Source: Arthrobacter sp. NEB 688 (GTDB lineage: Bacteria; Actinomycetota; Actinomycetes; Actinomycetales; Dermatophilaceae). From it: a stretch of 64,000 bases of DNA. Location of the stretch: contig NZ_CP053707.1 of assembly GCF_013201035.1 (NCBI RefSeq), positions 3,906,001 to 3,970,000 of the forward strand, in the 5' to 3' direction. Made by a program: the position numbers and the translations under genes. This document shows, piece after piece, positions 1 to 10,583 of this stretch (position 1 is its first letter; each line of letters begins with the position of its first letter). The notes under the pieces were generated by a model. It was not told the origin of the DNA, ran no database searches, and was given only the letters and a program-made list of their open reading frames with translations.

Positions 1-1
1 G

Positions 2-256
2 CTCGCGCGCGCTCTGGTGGCCCGGCTCGTCGAGGGGCGGCTCGTCGTCACCGCCTCCGAGCACCGCCAGCAGCGGCGCAACCGGGCCGCCGCGCGGGAG
101 CGGATGGCGGCCCTGCTGCGCGAGGCGCTCGCCCCGCCACCCCCGGCCCGACGGGCGACCCGGCCGACCCGCGGCTCGGTCGAGCGCCGGCTCGACGCCA
201 AGCGCCGGCGGGCCCTGACAAAGGCCGCGCGGGGGCGGCAGCGACCCGAGGGCTGA
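2..256 (+). CDS. arfB: ArfB-like peptidyl-tRNA hydrolase, 3' part (5' end outside window)
   Basis: The reading frame is open from the first bases of the window and ends at 256, so the start lies upstream. The visible 84 residues are the basic C-terminal tail of the ArfB/ICT1 family, which rescues ribosomes stalled on non-stop mRNA by hydrolysing peptidyl-tRNA. The evidence is the segment after 'SEHRQQRRNR' followed by TRPTRGSVERRL and a lysine/arginine-rich end ending in RGRQRPEG, closely like the tail of E. coli YaeJ, which inserts into the empty mRNA channel. The catalytic GGQ domain is not in the window. Partial gene; family assignment rests on the tail only. Confidence 0.8.
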   Translation, partial: LARALVARLVEGRLVVTASEHRQQRRNRAAARERMAALLREALAPPPPARRATRPTRGSVERRLDAKRRRALTKAARGRQRPEG

Positions 257-325
257 CCTGCGCGATTCGGCCATCCGGCGGGGCCGGGGTTACGGTCGAC
301 GGGTTTGTCCAGAGGAAGGCACCCG

Positions 326-1822
<1,497 letters not shown>

Positions 1823-1850
1823 GGCACCGTCGTCGGGCGCGTCCGGCCGC

Positions 1851-2786
1851 TCAGCCGAGCGTGCCGACGAGCCCGACGACCTCCTCCGCGCAGCCCCACG
1901 ACAGCGTGACGCCGGCGCCCCCGTGCCCGACGTTGGTCACGACCGGGCGGCCGCCGACGACGTGGACGCGCAGGTCGACGGCCGGCGCGACCGGCCGCAG
2001 CCCGACCCGGGAGCCGAGCACCTCGGCGTCACGCAGGGCGGGGACCGCGCGCCGGCACCGCTCGACGATCTGCGCGTGCTCCTCGGGGTCGGGCTCGTCG
2101 AGGTCCCCCGGGGCGTCGGACCCGCCGCAGACGACCCAGCCGCGGTGCGGCAGGACGTAGGTCATCCCGCCCGGGGCGCCGTCGTCGACGAGCCACCGGT
2201 CGAGGCCCGGGTTGGCGAGCAGGGCCACCTGGCCGCGGGACGGGGTGACCTCCAGGCCGGGGAGCAGCTCGGGCGCGCGCAGGCCGGCGGCGAGGACGAC
2301 GACGTCGCCGGGTGCGTCGTCGAGGTTCTCCACGCGCCCGCTGTCGAGGCGCACACCGGCTGCGGCACAGGCTCGTTCGAGCCAGTCGAGGTGGACGACC
2401 ATCGCGACGAGCGGGACACGGGCCACGACGCCGGAGGGCGCCCCCTCGGGCAGCTCGGCGGCCGTGGCGTCGCGCCATCCGCGCAGGCCCTCGGTCCACC
2501 AGCGGTCAGGGCCGCCGCGCTCGACGAGCAGGCCCTCGCGCAGCGCCACCCCGGCCGCGGGGTCGGCGGCGAGCGCGGTGAAGTGCCGCAGCGACGCCAG
2601 GCCCCAGCCGACGACGCGGTCGCGCGGCTCGACGTGGTACGGGAACCACAGGCCGCCGGCGACCGCCGACACCGTGCCCGGCGACGGGACGTCGCGCACG
2701 CACCGGACGTCGTGGCCGGCGCGCGCGAGCAGCAGGGCGGACGTCAGGCCCACGACGCCGCCACCGACCACGCTCACGGATGCCAC
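1851..2786 (-). CDS. D-amino-acid oxidase (FAD-dependent)
   Basis: This 311-residue protein has the DAO fold throughout: an N-terminal Rossmann FAD motif ([19 protein letters not shown]) within the first 25 residues and the C-terminal family signature [14 protein letters not shown]. It oxidatively deaminates D-amino acids to 2-oxo acids, ammonia and H2O2. I chose GTG 2786 because it places the FAD motif immediately at the N-terminus, as usual; the open frame continues upstream to 3299 but the added sequence is antisense to the uracil-DNA glycosylase gene. Divergent from that gene with a 76-bp gap. Whether D-aspartate or neutral D-amino acids are preferred cannot be read from the sequence. Confidence 0.9.
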   Translation of the reverse strand: MASVSVVGGGVVGLTSALLLARAGHDVRCVRDVPSPGTVSAVAGGLWFPYHVEPRDRVVGWGLASLRHFTALAADPAAGVALREGLLVERGGPDRWWTEGLRGWRDATAAELPEGAPSGVVARVPLVAMVVHLDWLERACAAAGVRLDSGRVENLDDAPGDVVVLAAGLRAPELLPGLEVTPSRGQVALLANPGLDRWLVDDGAPGGMTYVLPHRGWVVCGGSDAPGDLDEPDPEEHAQIVERCRRAVPALRDAEVLGSRVGLRPVAPAVDLRVHVVGGRPVVTNVGHGGAGVTLSWGCAEEVVGLVGTLG

Positions 2787-2862
2787 GACCCCATCGTCCC
2801 CCGTCCCGTGGCCGCGCGCAGGCAGCCCGCCACGATCCGGTCGCCGCCCGTACAGTCGCGGG

Positions 2863-3696
2863 ATGGAGCCCCTCGACCCGCACCCGGTCACCGGCGAGCT
2901 CCTCCCCTCGCCCGTCCCGCCGGGCGCCGGCTGGCCCGGCGACCCCGCCGACCCCGACACCCCGGTGGCGACGACCGCCGCACGCGTGCGCCGGCTGGCG
3001 ACCTCCGCCGAGGGCGTGGCGCAGCTCCAGGCGCGGGTCTCGGTGTGCCGCGCCTGCCCCCGCCTCGTGCGCTGGCGCGAGGACGTCGCGACCACGGGGC
3101 GGCGGGCGTCCTTCGCCGACCAGCCGTACTGGGGGCGCCCGGGCCCGTCGTTCGGCGACCCGCGGGCCGGCGTGCTGCTCGTCGGCCTCGCCCCGGCGGC
3201 CAACGGCACCAACCGTACCGGCCGGATGTTCACCGGCGACTCCTCGGGCGACTTCCTCTGGGCCGCCCTGCACCGCACGGGGTTCGCCGCGCAGCCCACC
3301 TCGGTGGCGGCCGGCGACGGTCAGGCCCTGACCGACCTGCGCATCGTCGCCGCCGTGCGCTGCGCCCCGCCGGCGAACAAGCCGACCCCGGCCGAGCGCG
3401 CCACCTGCTCGCCGTGGCTCGAGCGCGACCTCCAGCTGGCCGCGCCGCACCTGCGGACGATCCTCTGCCTCGGCTCGATCGGCTGGGACGCCGCCCTCGC
3501 CGGTGCGCGGGCCGTCGGGTGGGACGTGCCCACGCCGAAGCCGAGGTTCGGGCACGCGGCCGAGGCTGTGCTCGGGCTGCCCGACGGGCGGAGCATCCGG
3601 CTCGTCGGCAGCTACCACGTGAGCCCCCACAACACCTTCACCAAGCGCCTGACGCCGGCCATGCTCGACGACGTCCTGCTCGGCCTGCGCGCGTAA
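2863..3696 (+). CDS. udgB: Type-5 uracil-DNA glycosylase (UdgB-like)
   Basis: This 277-residue protein removes uracil (and probably other deaminated bases) from DNA in base excision repair. The active-site block [19 protein letters not shown] is characteristic of family-5 enzymes, which lack the polar catalytic residue of other UDGs. The iron-sulphur cluster ligands are visible: CRAC near residue 62, then a cysteine in VRCAPP and one in ATCSPW. A second active-site element is [11 protein letters not shown] near the C-terminus. ATG 2863 is supported by TACAGT (2851-2856) exactly 6 nt upstream, so the mRNA is probably leaderless. Confidence 0.92.
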   Translation: MEPLDPHPVTGELLPSPVPPGAGWPGDPADPDTPVATTAARVRRLATSAEGVAQLQARVSVCRACPRLVRWREDVATTGRRASFADQPYWGRPGPSFGDPRAGVLLVGLAPAANGTNRTGRMFTGDSSGDFLWAALHRTGFAAQPTSVAAGDGQALTDLRIVAAVRCAPPANKPTPAERATCSPWLERDLQLAAPHLRTILCLGSIGWDAALAGARAVGWDVPTPKPRFGHAAEAVLGLPDGRSIRLVGSYHVSPHNTFTKRLTPAMLDDVLLGLRA

Positions 3697-3736
3697 CCCG
3701 TTGGCGCCGTGCGGTGCCGGTGGCTACCGTTCCGGG

Positions 3737-4309
3737 ATGATCGCCCTCGTCGCTCCCGATGCCCGCTTCCGTGAGTCCTACCTGGCCGCGCAGGACGAGT
3801 TCGACGCCGCCGGCGAGGGCACCCGCGACGGCGACGGCGTCTGGGTCGAGGCTCCCGAGGGCGACTTCGCCGGCGTCGCCTTCACCCGGGCGGAGCTCGA
3901 GACGCCGGAGGGGTTCGAGCGGTTCGTCGCGCACCGCCGCGGGCAGGCCCACGAGGACGCCCCGCGCACGCCGGGGCACGTCCCGTGCACGTTCCTCTGG
4001 GTCGTGGACGACGCCCGGCCCGACGAGCACCTCGGCTCGCTGGCCATCCGGCACCGGCTGACGCCGTTCCTCATCGAGATCGGTGGGCACATCGGCTACT
4101 CGGTGCGGCCCTCGGCGCGCGGGCGCGGGATCGCCACCGAGGCGCTCCGGCTCTCGCTGCCGTTCTGCCGCGACCTCGGGCTGGACGAGGTGCTCGTCAC
4201 GTGCTCCGAGGAGAACCTCGCGTCGGCACGGGTCATCGAGGCCAGCGGCGGCGTCCTCGAGGACGTCCGCCACCTCATGCGCCGCTACTGGATCGACCTC
4301 GACGCCTGA
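3737..4309 (+). CDS. GNAT-family N-acetyltransferase
   Basis: This 190-residue protein has the GNAT fold. The acetyl-CoA pyrophosphate-binding motif is seen as RPSARGRGIATEALR (about residues 118-132), followed by the beta5 region ENLASARVIEASGG. It resembles the predicted acetyltransferase group COG3981. The substrate is unknown. ATG 3737 lies 6 nt after TACCGT (3725-3730), again a leaderless arrangement; it follows the udgB stop by 40 bp and so probably has its own promoter. An upstream in-frame GTG at 3701 overlaps nothing but lacks a ribosome-binding site. Confidence 0.85.
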   Translation: MIALVAPDARFRESYLAAQDEFDAAGEGTRDGDGVWVEAPEGDFAGVAFTRAELETPEGFERFVAHRRGQAHEDAPRTPGHVPCTFLWVVDDARPDEHLGSLAIRHRLTPFLIEIGGHIGYSVRPSARGRGIATEALRLSLPFCRDLGLDEVLVTCSEENLASARVIEASGGVLEDVRHLMRRYWIDLDA

Positions 4310-4374
4310 CCGCGCCGGCGGGCCACGCGCCTCGCGCCGTGCCGCCCCCGGCGCCCCCTCCCCCGCTGCACAGC

Positions 4375-4426
4375 GGGCTACACCGCAGTAGGTGTCGCTC
4401 TGACGACACCTACTGCGGCGTAGCCC
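4375..4426. repeat. Long palindrome, family A copy 1 (CTACaCCGCAGT type)
   Basis: Two 23-base arms (4375-4397 and 4404-4426) are complementary except for one position and are separated by a 6-base loop. Core arm sequence is CTACACCGCAGTAGGTGTCG. It lies between the acetyltransferase and the quinone oxidoreductase genes. Two shorter relatives occur at 15005-15052 and 15084-15129. It could fold as a transcript hairpin (terminator-like) or act as a DNA site. Confidence 0.85.
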
Positions 4427-4482
4427 GGGATGCGGTGCGATGCGGACCCGGACGGGCGGTCACGCCGTCCTAGGGTGGCGTC

Positions 4483-5466
4483 ATGAGCGAGCTCCACGGA
4501 CCTGCCCTCGTCGTCACGCGCGCCGGGGGCTCCGACGTCCTCGCCGTCGAGGACCGCCCGGCGGCCGACCCTGCGCCCGGCGAGGTCGTCGTCGAGGTCG
4601 CGGCGGTGGGCGTCAACTTCATCGACGTCTACCAGCGCGAGGGCGTCTACCCGATGCAGACGCCGTACGTCCTCGGCAACGAGGGCGCCGGCACGGTCGT
4701 GACGGTCGGCGAGGGGGTCGAGGACCTCGCCGTCGGCGACCGCGTCGCCTGGGCGATGTCGGTCGGCAGCGCGGCCCGGTATGCGGTGCGCGACGCGTCG
4801 ACGCTCGTCCCGGTACCCGACGGCGTCGAGCTCGAGACCGCCGCCGCCGTGATGCTCCAAGGGATGACCGCGCACTACCTGACGACGAGCACCTTCCCCG
4901 TCGGCCACGGCACGACCACGCTGGTCCACGCGGCGGCGGGCGGCGTCGGGCAGCTCCTCGTCCAGATGGTCCGCGCCCGGGGCGGCGTCGTCGTGGCGAC
5001 CGCCGGCGGGGCCGAGAAGTGCGCGACCGCGGCGCGGCTCGGGGCGCAGCACGTCATCGACTACCGCGCGGTCGACGACCTCGCCGCGGCCGTGCGGGAG
5101 GTCGCGCCGCAGGGCGTCGACGTCGCCTACGACGGTGTCGGGCGCGACACCTTCGACGCCTCGCTCGCCTCGCTCCGGCCGCGTGGGGTGCTCGCGCTCT
5201 TCGGTGCGGCCAGCGGCCAGGTGCCGCCCTTCGACCTGCAGCGCCTCAACGCGGCGGGCTCGGTCTTCGTCACCCGACCCAGCCTCGGCCACTACCTCGC
5301 GAGCCGCGACGAGCTGGAGTGGCGGGCCGGCGAGGTGCTCGCCGCCGTGGCCGACGGCTCGCTCGACGTCGCCGTGGGCGGCCGCTACCCGCTGGAGGAC
5401 GCCGCGCAGGCCTACGACGACCTCGAGGGCCGGCGCACCCAGGGCAAGCTCCTGCTCACTCTCTGA
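4483..5466 (+). CDS. Zinc-independent quinone oxidoreductase (MDR family, QorA-like)
   Basis: A 327-residue medium-chain dehydrogenase/reductase that would reduce quinones with NADPH. Seen: substrate-domain motif GVNFIDVYQREGVYP near residue 47, conserved GNEGAGTV, and the nucleotide-binding motif HAAAGGVGQLLVQ (about 148-160). The structural and catalytic zinc-binding cysteines of alcohol dehydrogenases are absent, fitting the QOR subgroup. ATG 4483 follows TAGGGT (4471-4476) by 6 nt. Cytosolic, monocistronic. Confidence 0.9.
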   Translation: MSELHGPALVVTRAGGSDVLAVEDRPAADPAPGEVVVEVAAVGVNFIDVYQREGVYPMQTPYVLGNEGAGTVVTVGEGVEDLAVGDRVAWAMSVGSAARYAVRDASTLVPVPDGVELETAAAVMLQGMTAHYLTTSTFPVGHGTTTLVHAAAGGVGQLLVQMVRARGGVVVATAGGAEKCATAARLGAQHVIDYRAVDDLAAAVREVAPQGVDVAYDGVGRDTFDASLASLRPRGVLALFGAASGQVPPFDLQRLNAAGSVFVTRPSLGHYLASRDELEWRAGEVLAAVADGSLDVAVGGRYPLEDAAQAYDDLEGRRTQGKLLLTL

Positions 5467-5484
5467 CCCCACCCGGACCACATG

Positions 5485-5566
5485 CGTATCGGGTCACCCG
5501 ATACGACCGCGCTCCACCCGACAACGGTTCTCGGGTCAAGCGCACCGGTATCGGGTGACCCGATAC
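5485..5566. repeat. Palindrome pair, family B copies 1 and 2 (GTATCGGGT type)
   Basis: Two copies of the perfect palindrome GTATCGGGTSACCCGATAC lie at 5486-5504 and 5548-5566, in the space between the convergent quinone oxidoreductase gene and the membrane-protein gene. Copy 1, extended by one base each side (5485-5505), is identical to a third copy at 30638-30658. Both loci also carry GCGTGGGAC beside the palindrome. Bidirectional terminator or protein-binding site; function unknown. Confidence 0.85.
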
Positions 5567-5585
5567 GCGTGGGACTCGGCTGGGG

Positions 5586-5942
5586 TCAGGACGCGCTGGT
5601 CCAGAGGACGGCGACCGCCGCGTTGAGGACCGCGAGGAGGCCGGCGGCCTGCACGAGCTGCGGGCGCGAGCCCTGGCCCTTGCGCTCCTTCGCGGCGGCG
5701 ATCTCGGCGCACGCGGCGACGGCGATCGCGACGAGCAGCTTGACGCCGATCTTCGCGTGGTTGACCGGCTCGTCCCCCGCCTCGACGACACCGACGAGCA
5801 GCAGGCCGGTCACGAGCTGGGCCCGGGCGCCCCAGACGAGCGCGGGCGTCACCCGGCCCCGGGCGACGAACACGGCGCTGCCGATGATCGCGGCCATGCC
5901 GAGGAGGTGCAGCAGGACGAGGACGTGCTCGACGAACTCCAT
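5586..5942 (-). CDS. Small integral membrane protein, unknown function
   Basis: A 118-residue protein with four predicted membrane helices (about residues 4-26, 35-52, 65-88, 97-115) and no recognisable catalytic motif. The second half includes a charged stretch KERKGQGSR between the last two helices. ATG 5942 is 7 nt downstream of TACGCT (5955-5950), so a leaderless start is likely; the much longer open frame upstream is antisense to nothing but crosses the response-regulator gene and is not credible. Convergent with the quinone oxidoreductase gene. Confidence 0.75.
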   Translation of the reverse strand: MEFVEHVLVLLHLLGMAAIIGSAVFVARGRVTPALVWGARAQLVTGLLLVGVVEAGDEPVNHAKIGVKLLVAIAVAACAEIAAAKERKGQGSRPQLVQAAGLLAVLNAAVAVLWTSAS

Positions 5943-6058
5943 GGCCGCCAGCGTAGAGGGTGCCGCCGGAGCACCGACGTCGATGTCGACCCCCACCCCG
6001 TCGGCCCGGTCGTCGCGCCGACCGCGGCCCCCGACCGCAGCCGCCGCCGAGGTCCGGC

Positions 6059-6772
6059 TCAGACGAGCCGGCGCCCCATTGCCCAGGCCGTCAGCTCGTG
6101 GCGCGAGGACAGCTGGAGCTTGCGCAGCACCGACGACACGTGCGTCTCGACCGTCTTGACCGAGATGAACAGCTCCTTGGCGACCTCCTTGTACTGGAAG
6201 CCGCGCGCGATGAGACGCATCACCTCGCGCTCGCGCGCCGAGAGCCGGTCGAGCTCCTCGTCGACCTCGGCGATCTCGCCGGCGGCCGCCCCGAAGGCGT
6301 CGAGCACGAACCCGGCCAGTCGCGGCGAGAACACCGCGTCGCCGTCGGCCACGCGCCGCACCGCGGTCAGCAGGTCGCGCGCGCCGATCGTCTTCGTCAC
6401 GTAGCCCCGAGCGCCGGCGCGGATGACCGCGATGACGTCCTCGGCGGCGTCCGAGACCGACAGCGCGAGGAAGCGCACCGGCGCCCCGGAGGCCGTCTCG
6501 ACCCCGGCGCACCCGCGGATGACGTCGCCGCCGCCGTTGCCCGAGCCGCCGGGCAGGTGCACGTCGAGAAGGACGACGTCGGGGGTCTCGGCCCGGATGA
6601 CGGAGATGGCGCTGTCGACGTCCGGCGCCTCGCCGACGAACTCGCACACCGGCGTCCCCCCGGCCATCGCCTCGGTCAGCTCGGCGCGCACGCCGGTGCG
6701 GAACATCCGGTGGTCGTCGACGAGGACGACCCGGACGGGCGCGGTCGGGGCGGGGGTCCTGGCGGTGCTCAT
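6059..6772 (-). CDS. NarL/LuxR-family response regulator of PspC-type two-component system
   Basis: A 237-residue transcription regulator. The receiver domain (about residues 12-140) has the acidic pair in VLVDDH, the phospho-acceptor aspartate in VVLLDVHLPG, and the lysine in YVTKT. The C-terminal LuxR-type helix-turn-helix (about 170-232) shows LSAREREVMRLIARGFQYKEVA and VSVKTVETHVS-like spacing. ATG 6772 overlaps the sensor kinase stop by 4 bases (ATGA) and has an AAGGAG ribosome-binding site, so the pair is translationally coupled. It probably regulates the divergent PspC/LiaF-like gene at 8150. Confidence 0.92.
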   Translation of the reverse strand: MSTARTPAPTAPVRVVLVDDHRMFRTGVRAELTEAMAGGTPVCEFVGEAPDVDSAISVIRAETPDVVLLDVHLPGGSGNGGGDVIRGCAGVETASGAPVRFLALSVSDAAEDVIAVIRAGARGYVTKTIGARDLLTAVRRVADGDAVFSPRLAGFVLDAFGAAAGEIAEVDEELDRLSAREREVMRLIARGFQYKEVAKELFISVKTVETHVSSVLRKLQLSSRHELTAWAMGRRLV

Positions 6773-8034
6773 GTGTCGTCTCCTTCGATCGGTGGCAGCC
6801 GCAGCTCCACCTCGGTGCCGTCGTCGCGCCGGCGCACCCGCGCGCTGCCGCCGTGCCGTTCCATCCGCCCGAGGACGGACTGCCGCACCCCGAGCCGGTC
6901 CTCGGGCACGGCATCGAGGTCGAACCCCTCGCCACGGTCGCGGACGAACGCCTCGACCCCGCTCGGGCCGATCTCGACGTAGGCCGTGACCGGGGGCGCC
7001 CCGTGCCGCACGGCGTTGAGCAGCGCCTCGCGCAGCGCGCGCGAGAGGGCCACCCCGTGCTGCTCGAAGGGCCGGTCGCCCGTGACGACGAGGTCGACCG
7101 GAACGCCGTGGAGGTCCTCGACCTCGTGGGCGACCTCGGTGACCGCGGCCGCGAGCGAGGCCTGCGACCCCTGCGGGCCGTCGTACAGCCAGCTGCGCAG
7201 CTCGCGCTCCTGGGCGCGGGCGAGCCGGGTCACGGCGGCGGGGTCGGCGGACTGGCGCTGGATGAGCGCGAGGGTCTGGAGCACGGAGTCGTGCAGGTGC
7301 GCGGCGATGTCGGCCCGCTCGGTCGCGCGGACGGCGGCGTCCTGCTCGCGGCGCAGGTCGCCCCACAGCCGCAGCGCCCACGGCGCGGCGAGGATGAGCG
7401 CGCCGACGAGGACCGCGAGCGCCGCGAGCACGGCGTCCCAGAGGACGCTGACCGAGCTGCCGCGGGTGACGAGCACGAGGACGCCGACGAGGGCGAGCCC
7501 CGAGCCGAGCAGCACCCGGACCCAGCCCATCCCGTCGGGTCCACCGGTGAGCCAGCGCGAGCGCTGGGTCGCGTCGAGGTTGGACCAGGCGACGACCGCG
7601 CCGACACCGATGACGAACAGCGGCAGCAGGACCGAGCCCCGCGCCGACACCCCGACCCCGGGCACGAGCAGGGCCGCGCCGGCCGCGACGAGCACGACGC
7701 CGGCGACGAGGAGCACCGCCCAGCGACGGCGCTCGGACCACGCCCGGGCCTGGACCGGGCCGGCCCCTCCGGCCGGGCCGTCGGCCTCGGGGGTCAGCGC
7801 CCAGAGGAAGAGGTAGGCCGCGACCCCGGCGCCGCCGGAGAAGGCGAGGACGACCATCGCGACGCGCACGAGGCGCCGCGAGACGCCGAGGTGGCGCGCC
7901 ACGGCGTCGCACACCCCCGGCGTCCAGCCCGCCGAGCGGTCGCGCACGAGCGGCGGACGCGACGGCAGGGCCCCGGGGACGGGGCCGGCGTCGGTCCGCA
8001 CGCGGGTCGCGGCGGGCTCGTAGGGCGTGGGCAC
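6769..8034 (-). CDS. PspC-domain sensor histidine kinase
   Basis: A 421-residue membrane kinase. An N-terminal PspC domain (about residues 25-80, GWTPGVCDAVARHLGV...) is followed by several membrane helices, a HisKA_3 dimerisation box with the phospho-acceptor histidine in AAHLHDSVLQTLALIQ, and a C-terminal ATPase domain (DRGEGFDLDAV, then LGVRQSVLGRMERHGG). Fusion of PspC to a NarL-type kinase is known from Gram-positive envelope-stress systems. GTG 8034 is chosen because CAGGAT (8046-8041) lies exactly 6 nt upstream; an ATG six codons earlier lacks support. Divergent from the PspC gene at 8150. Confidence 0.9.
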   Translation of the reverse strand: MPTPYEPAATRVRTDAGPVPGALPSRPPLVRDRSAGWTPGVCDAVARHLGVSRRLVRVAMVVLAFSGGAGVAAYLFLWALTPEADGPAGGAGPVQARAWSERRRWAVLLVAGVVLVAAGAALLVPGVGVSARGSVLLPLFVIGVGAVVAWSNLDATQRSRWLTGGPDGMGWVRVLLGSGLALVGVLVLVTRGSSVSVLWDAVLAALAVLVGALILAAPWALRLWGDLRREQDAAVRATERADIAAHLHDSVLQTLALIQRQSADPAAVTRLARAQERELRSWLYDGPQGSQASLAAAVTEVAHEVEDLHGVPVDLVVTGDRPFEQHGVALSRALREALLNAVRHGAPPVTAYVEIGPSGVEAFVRDRGEGFDLDAVPEDRLGVRQSVLGRMERHGGSARVRRRDDGTEVELRLPPIEGDDT

Positions 8035-8149
8035 CCCTCCATCCTGACGCACGATGCGCGCCCGTGACCCGCCCGCCGGGGTCCGGTCAGGGGGTGCTCA
8101 GGGTCGACCCTCATGGCCGCCCCGGCCCTGCCGCGGCCACAGTGGTGCC

Positions 8150-9499
8150 ATGACCGAGAGCTCCACCTCCCAGATGCCGCCGACCGGCGCGCCGACCGCG
8201 CTCGACGACGGGCTCGCCCGGCTGCGGCGCTCGAGCGTCCGTCGCGACACCGAGCGCCGCTGGTTCGGCGGCGTGTGCGCCGGCGTCGCCGCGCGCTTCG
8301 ACGTCGACCCGCTCCTCATCCGCGCCGCGGCGATCGCGCTGACGATCGCCGGCGGCATCGGCATCCCCCTCTACCTCGTCCTGTGGCTCCTGCTGCCGGA
8401 CGTGCGGGGCGAGATCCTCGCCGAGCGCGCGGTCCGCGGCAGCGACGCGTGGGCCATCGTGCTGCTCGTCCTCACCGGCATCGTCCTGCTCGTCGGGGCC
8501 GTCTCGGTGCTCGGCGACGGCAACGCCTGGGGCGGCTCGCTCTGGCTGCTCGTCCCCGTCGGCCTCGTCGTGTGGTTCGTCGCCACGCGCAGCCGCACCA
8601 CCCCGACCCCGTGGGCCGGCCAGGCCCCGCCCCCTCCCCCCGCAGGAGCGACGATGACGTCACCGCCCCCCGCCGGAGCCCCGGCCGCCTACCGCTACCC
8701 GCCCGGCCCGCAGTCCGCCTACGGCACACCGCCGCCCCCGCCCGGCGCGACGTACCCGCCTCGGCCGCAGGGCCCCTCGGGTGGGATGCCGATGCCGCCC
8801 GCGCCCCCTCGCCCGCTCGGTCCGCCGCCTCCCCCGGCCCCGCGCCGTCGCCGTCCCAGCGGCTTCGTCGGGCTCGTGTCGCTCGGACTGGTCATCGCCG
8901 TCGTCGGCCTCGTCGCCGCCGTCGCGCAGCCGCTCGGCTTCACCGGCGAGCCGGTCGTCCTCGGCCTGGCCCTCGCCCTCGCCGCGGTCTCCGCGATCGT
9001 CCTCGGGCTCGGTGCGAGCGGCCGGGCGTCGGGCTTCAGCGGGTTCCTCGTCATCGTCCTCGGGCTCGTGACGGTCCTCGCCGTCGCGGCGGCGCACTCC
9101 ACCGCCCGCGGCGGGGTCGGCGACCGCGTGTGGACCCCGACCTCCTCCTCGCTGCCGGCGTCCTACTCGCTCGGCGCCGGGGACGCCACGCTCGACCTCG
9201 GGGGCCTGGTCGCCCTGCCGGCCGGGTCCGGCGACCCCTCGACGGTCGCCGTCTCCATGGGCGTCGGCGAGCTGACCGTCCGCGTCCCCGCCGGGATGGA
9301 CGTCCGCTTCGAGACCCGCATCGGCGTCGGCGAGCTGCGCCACGACCGCGAGACCTCCGACGGCGGGCTCGAGTCCGTCGAGACCCGCTCGGGCACCGAC
9401 CTGTCCCCGTCCCTCACCGTCGGCGACGCCGCGAGCCCCGGGCTCGTCGTGACGACCGACGTCGGCCTGGGCGACGTGACCATCATCGAGGAGAGCTGA
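8150..9499 (+). CDS. PspC-domain membrane protein with LiaF-like C-terminal domain
   Basis: A 449-residue protein. Residues about 20-85 form a PspC domain (RRWFGGVCAGVAARFDVDP, then a membrane helix), very similar to the N-terminus of the neighbouring kinase. More helices, a long proline/glycine-rich segment (about 160-235) and further helices follow. The C-terminal 130 residues resemble the extracytoplasmic cell-wall-antibiotic response domain of LiaF (repeated GVGELTVRVP, IGVGELRH, VGLGDVTI). I infer that it senses or modulates envelope stress together with the divergent kinase/regulator. ATG 8150 has CACAGT 6 nt upstream. The following gene starts 2 bases after its stop. Confidence 0.85.
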   Translation: MTESSTSQMPPTGAPTALDDGLARLRRSSVRRDTERRWFGGVCAGVAARFDVDPLLIRAAAIALTIAGGIGIPLYLVLWLLLPDVRGEILAERAVRGSDAWAIVLLVLTGIVLLVGAVSVLGDGNAWGGSLWLLVPVGLVVWFVATRSRTTPTPWAGQAPPPPPAGATMTSPPPAGAPAAYRYPPGPQSAYGTPPPPPGATYPPRPQGPSGGMPMPPAPPRPLGPPPPPAPRRRRPSGFVGLVSLGLVIAVVGLVAAVAQPLGFTGEPVVLGLALALAAVSAIVLGLGASGRASGFSGFLVIVLGLVTVLAVAAAHSTARGGVGDRVWTPTSSSLPASYSLGAGDATLDLGGLVALPAGSGDPSTVAVSMGVGELTVRVPAGMDVRFETRIGVGELRHDRETSDGGLESVETRSGTDLSPSLTVGDAASPGLVVTTDVGLGDVTIIEES

Positions 9500-9501
9500 C
9501 C

Positions 9502-9900
9502 ATGAGCGACGACACCACCCGCCCCCTGCGCACCGAGCTCGGGCTCGACGACGACCGGGCGAGCGCCAGCGTCCCCGGCCCGGAGCCCACCGGCCCCGCG
9601 ACCACCCCGGCCACCCCGACCGGCCCGACGGGCCCGGCTCTCGGCGCCGACGACGGCCGCACCCACCTCGAGACCACCCCGGCGCCGGTCGAGCAGCGTT
9701 GGCGTCGCGGCCCGGCGCCGTTCGCCCTCATCCTCGGCGTCCTCGGCCTCGTCACCGCCGGAGCCGTCATCGTCACCGAGGTCGCCGACGTGAGCATCCC
9801 GTGGTCCGACCTCGGGCCGTGGACCGTCGTCGCCGGCGGCGCGCTCGTCGTCCTCGTCGGGCTGCTCGGGCTGCGCGGCAGCCGGGACCCCCGGCCCTAG
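9502..9900 (+). CDS. Small two-helix membrane protein, unknown
   Basis: A 132-residue protein with a disordered, proline/threonine-rich N-terminal half (about residues 1-65) and two membrane helices (about 72-92 and 105-125). It starts 2 bp after the PspC/LiaF-like gene, with a GAGGAGAG-type ribosome-binding site inside that gene's end, so it belongs to the same envelope-stress operon. Its stop codon overlaps the convergent Nudix gene's stop (CTAG at 9897-9900). No family recognised. Confidence 0.75.
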   Translation: MSDDTTRPLRTELGLDDDRASASVPGPEPTGPATTPATPTGPTGPALGADDGRTHLETTPAPVEQRWRRGPAPFALILGVLGLVTAGAVIVTEVADVSIPWSDLGPWTVVAGGALVVLVGLLGLRGSRDPRP

Positions 9901-10583
9901 CCCCGCCCCCGCGGCCGGCGTCGCGGGACCACCCCGGCGACGCGCAGCGCCCACGTCACCGTGGGCACGAGGTCGTAGCCGCCGAGCCGGTCGAGGTCGA
10001 CCCACGCGGCCTCGGACGTCGACCCGCCCACGTCGTGCACGACGGGGCGGGTCGGCCGCGTGCAGCGGGCGGTGTGCAGCAGCCGGACCGCGTGGTAGTC
10101 CTCGGCGCCGCGCTCCGAGCGCCCCACCCAGTGCTGCGTCATGACGTCGAGGAAGCGGACGTCGTCGACGTCCTGGCCGGTCTCCTCGTGCACCTCGCGG
10201 ACGACGGCCTCGCGCGGGCTCTCGCCCGGGTCGAGCCCGCCGCCGGGGAGGGTCCACCTGCCCTCGGCGCCGGTGAGCGGCGCGAGCCGGGTCAGCAGGA
10301 GCCGGTCGGCGTCGACGACGACGGCGTAGGCGGCGACGCGCTGGCGCGGCTCGGCGAGCGCCCGGTCCGCCTCCGAGAGACCGGGACCGCCGGGCGGCCC
10401 GGGCACGCGCGAGCTGACCGCCTCGACGCGGAAGGTGAGGACGATCGAGGGCAGCGCCCCCTCGACGCTCGACGCCAGCGGCTCCCAGCCGCGCGCGGCC
10501 AGCCCGGCCGCCGGGTCCTCCCCGTGCCCCAGCACGAACGAGACCACCTCGCGCCCCCCGCGCACCCCCCGGACGGTGATCAC
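9897..10583 (-). CDS. Nudix hydrolase
   Basis: A 228-residue protein whose central part (about residues 85-215) is a Nudix domain. The Nudix box is complete: [18 protein letters not shown] followed by HEETGQD, providing the metal-binding glutamates. The N-terminal 80 residues are an extra unassigned domain. The substrate (a nucleoside diphosphate linked to X) is unknown. GTG 10583 overlaps the upstream glycosyltransferase stop by 4 bases (GTGA), so the two form one transcription unit. Confidence 0.87.
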   Translation of the reverse strand: MITVRGVRGGREVVSFVLGHGEDPAAGLAARGWEPLASSVEGALPSIVLTFRVEAVSSRVPGPPGGPGLSEADRALAEPRQRVAAYAVVVDADRLLLTRLAPLTGAEGRWTLPGGGLDPGESPREAVVREVHEETGQDVDDVRFLDVMTQHWVGRSERGAEDYHAVRLLHTARCTRPTRPVVHDVGGSTSEAAWVDLDRLGGYDLVPTVTWALRVAGVVPRRRPRGRG

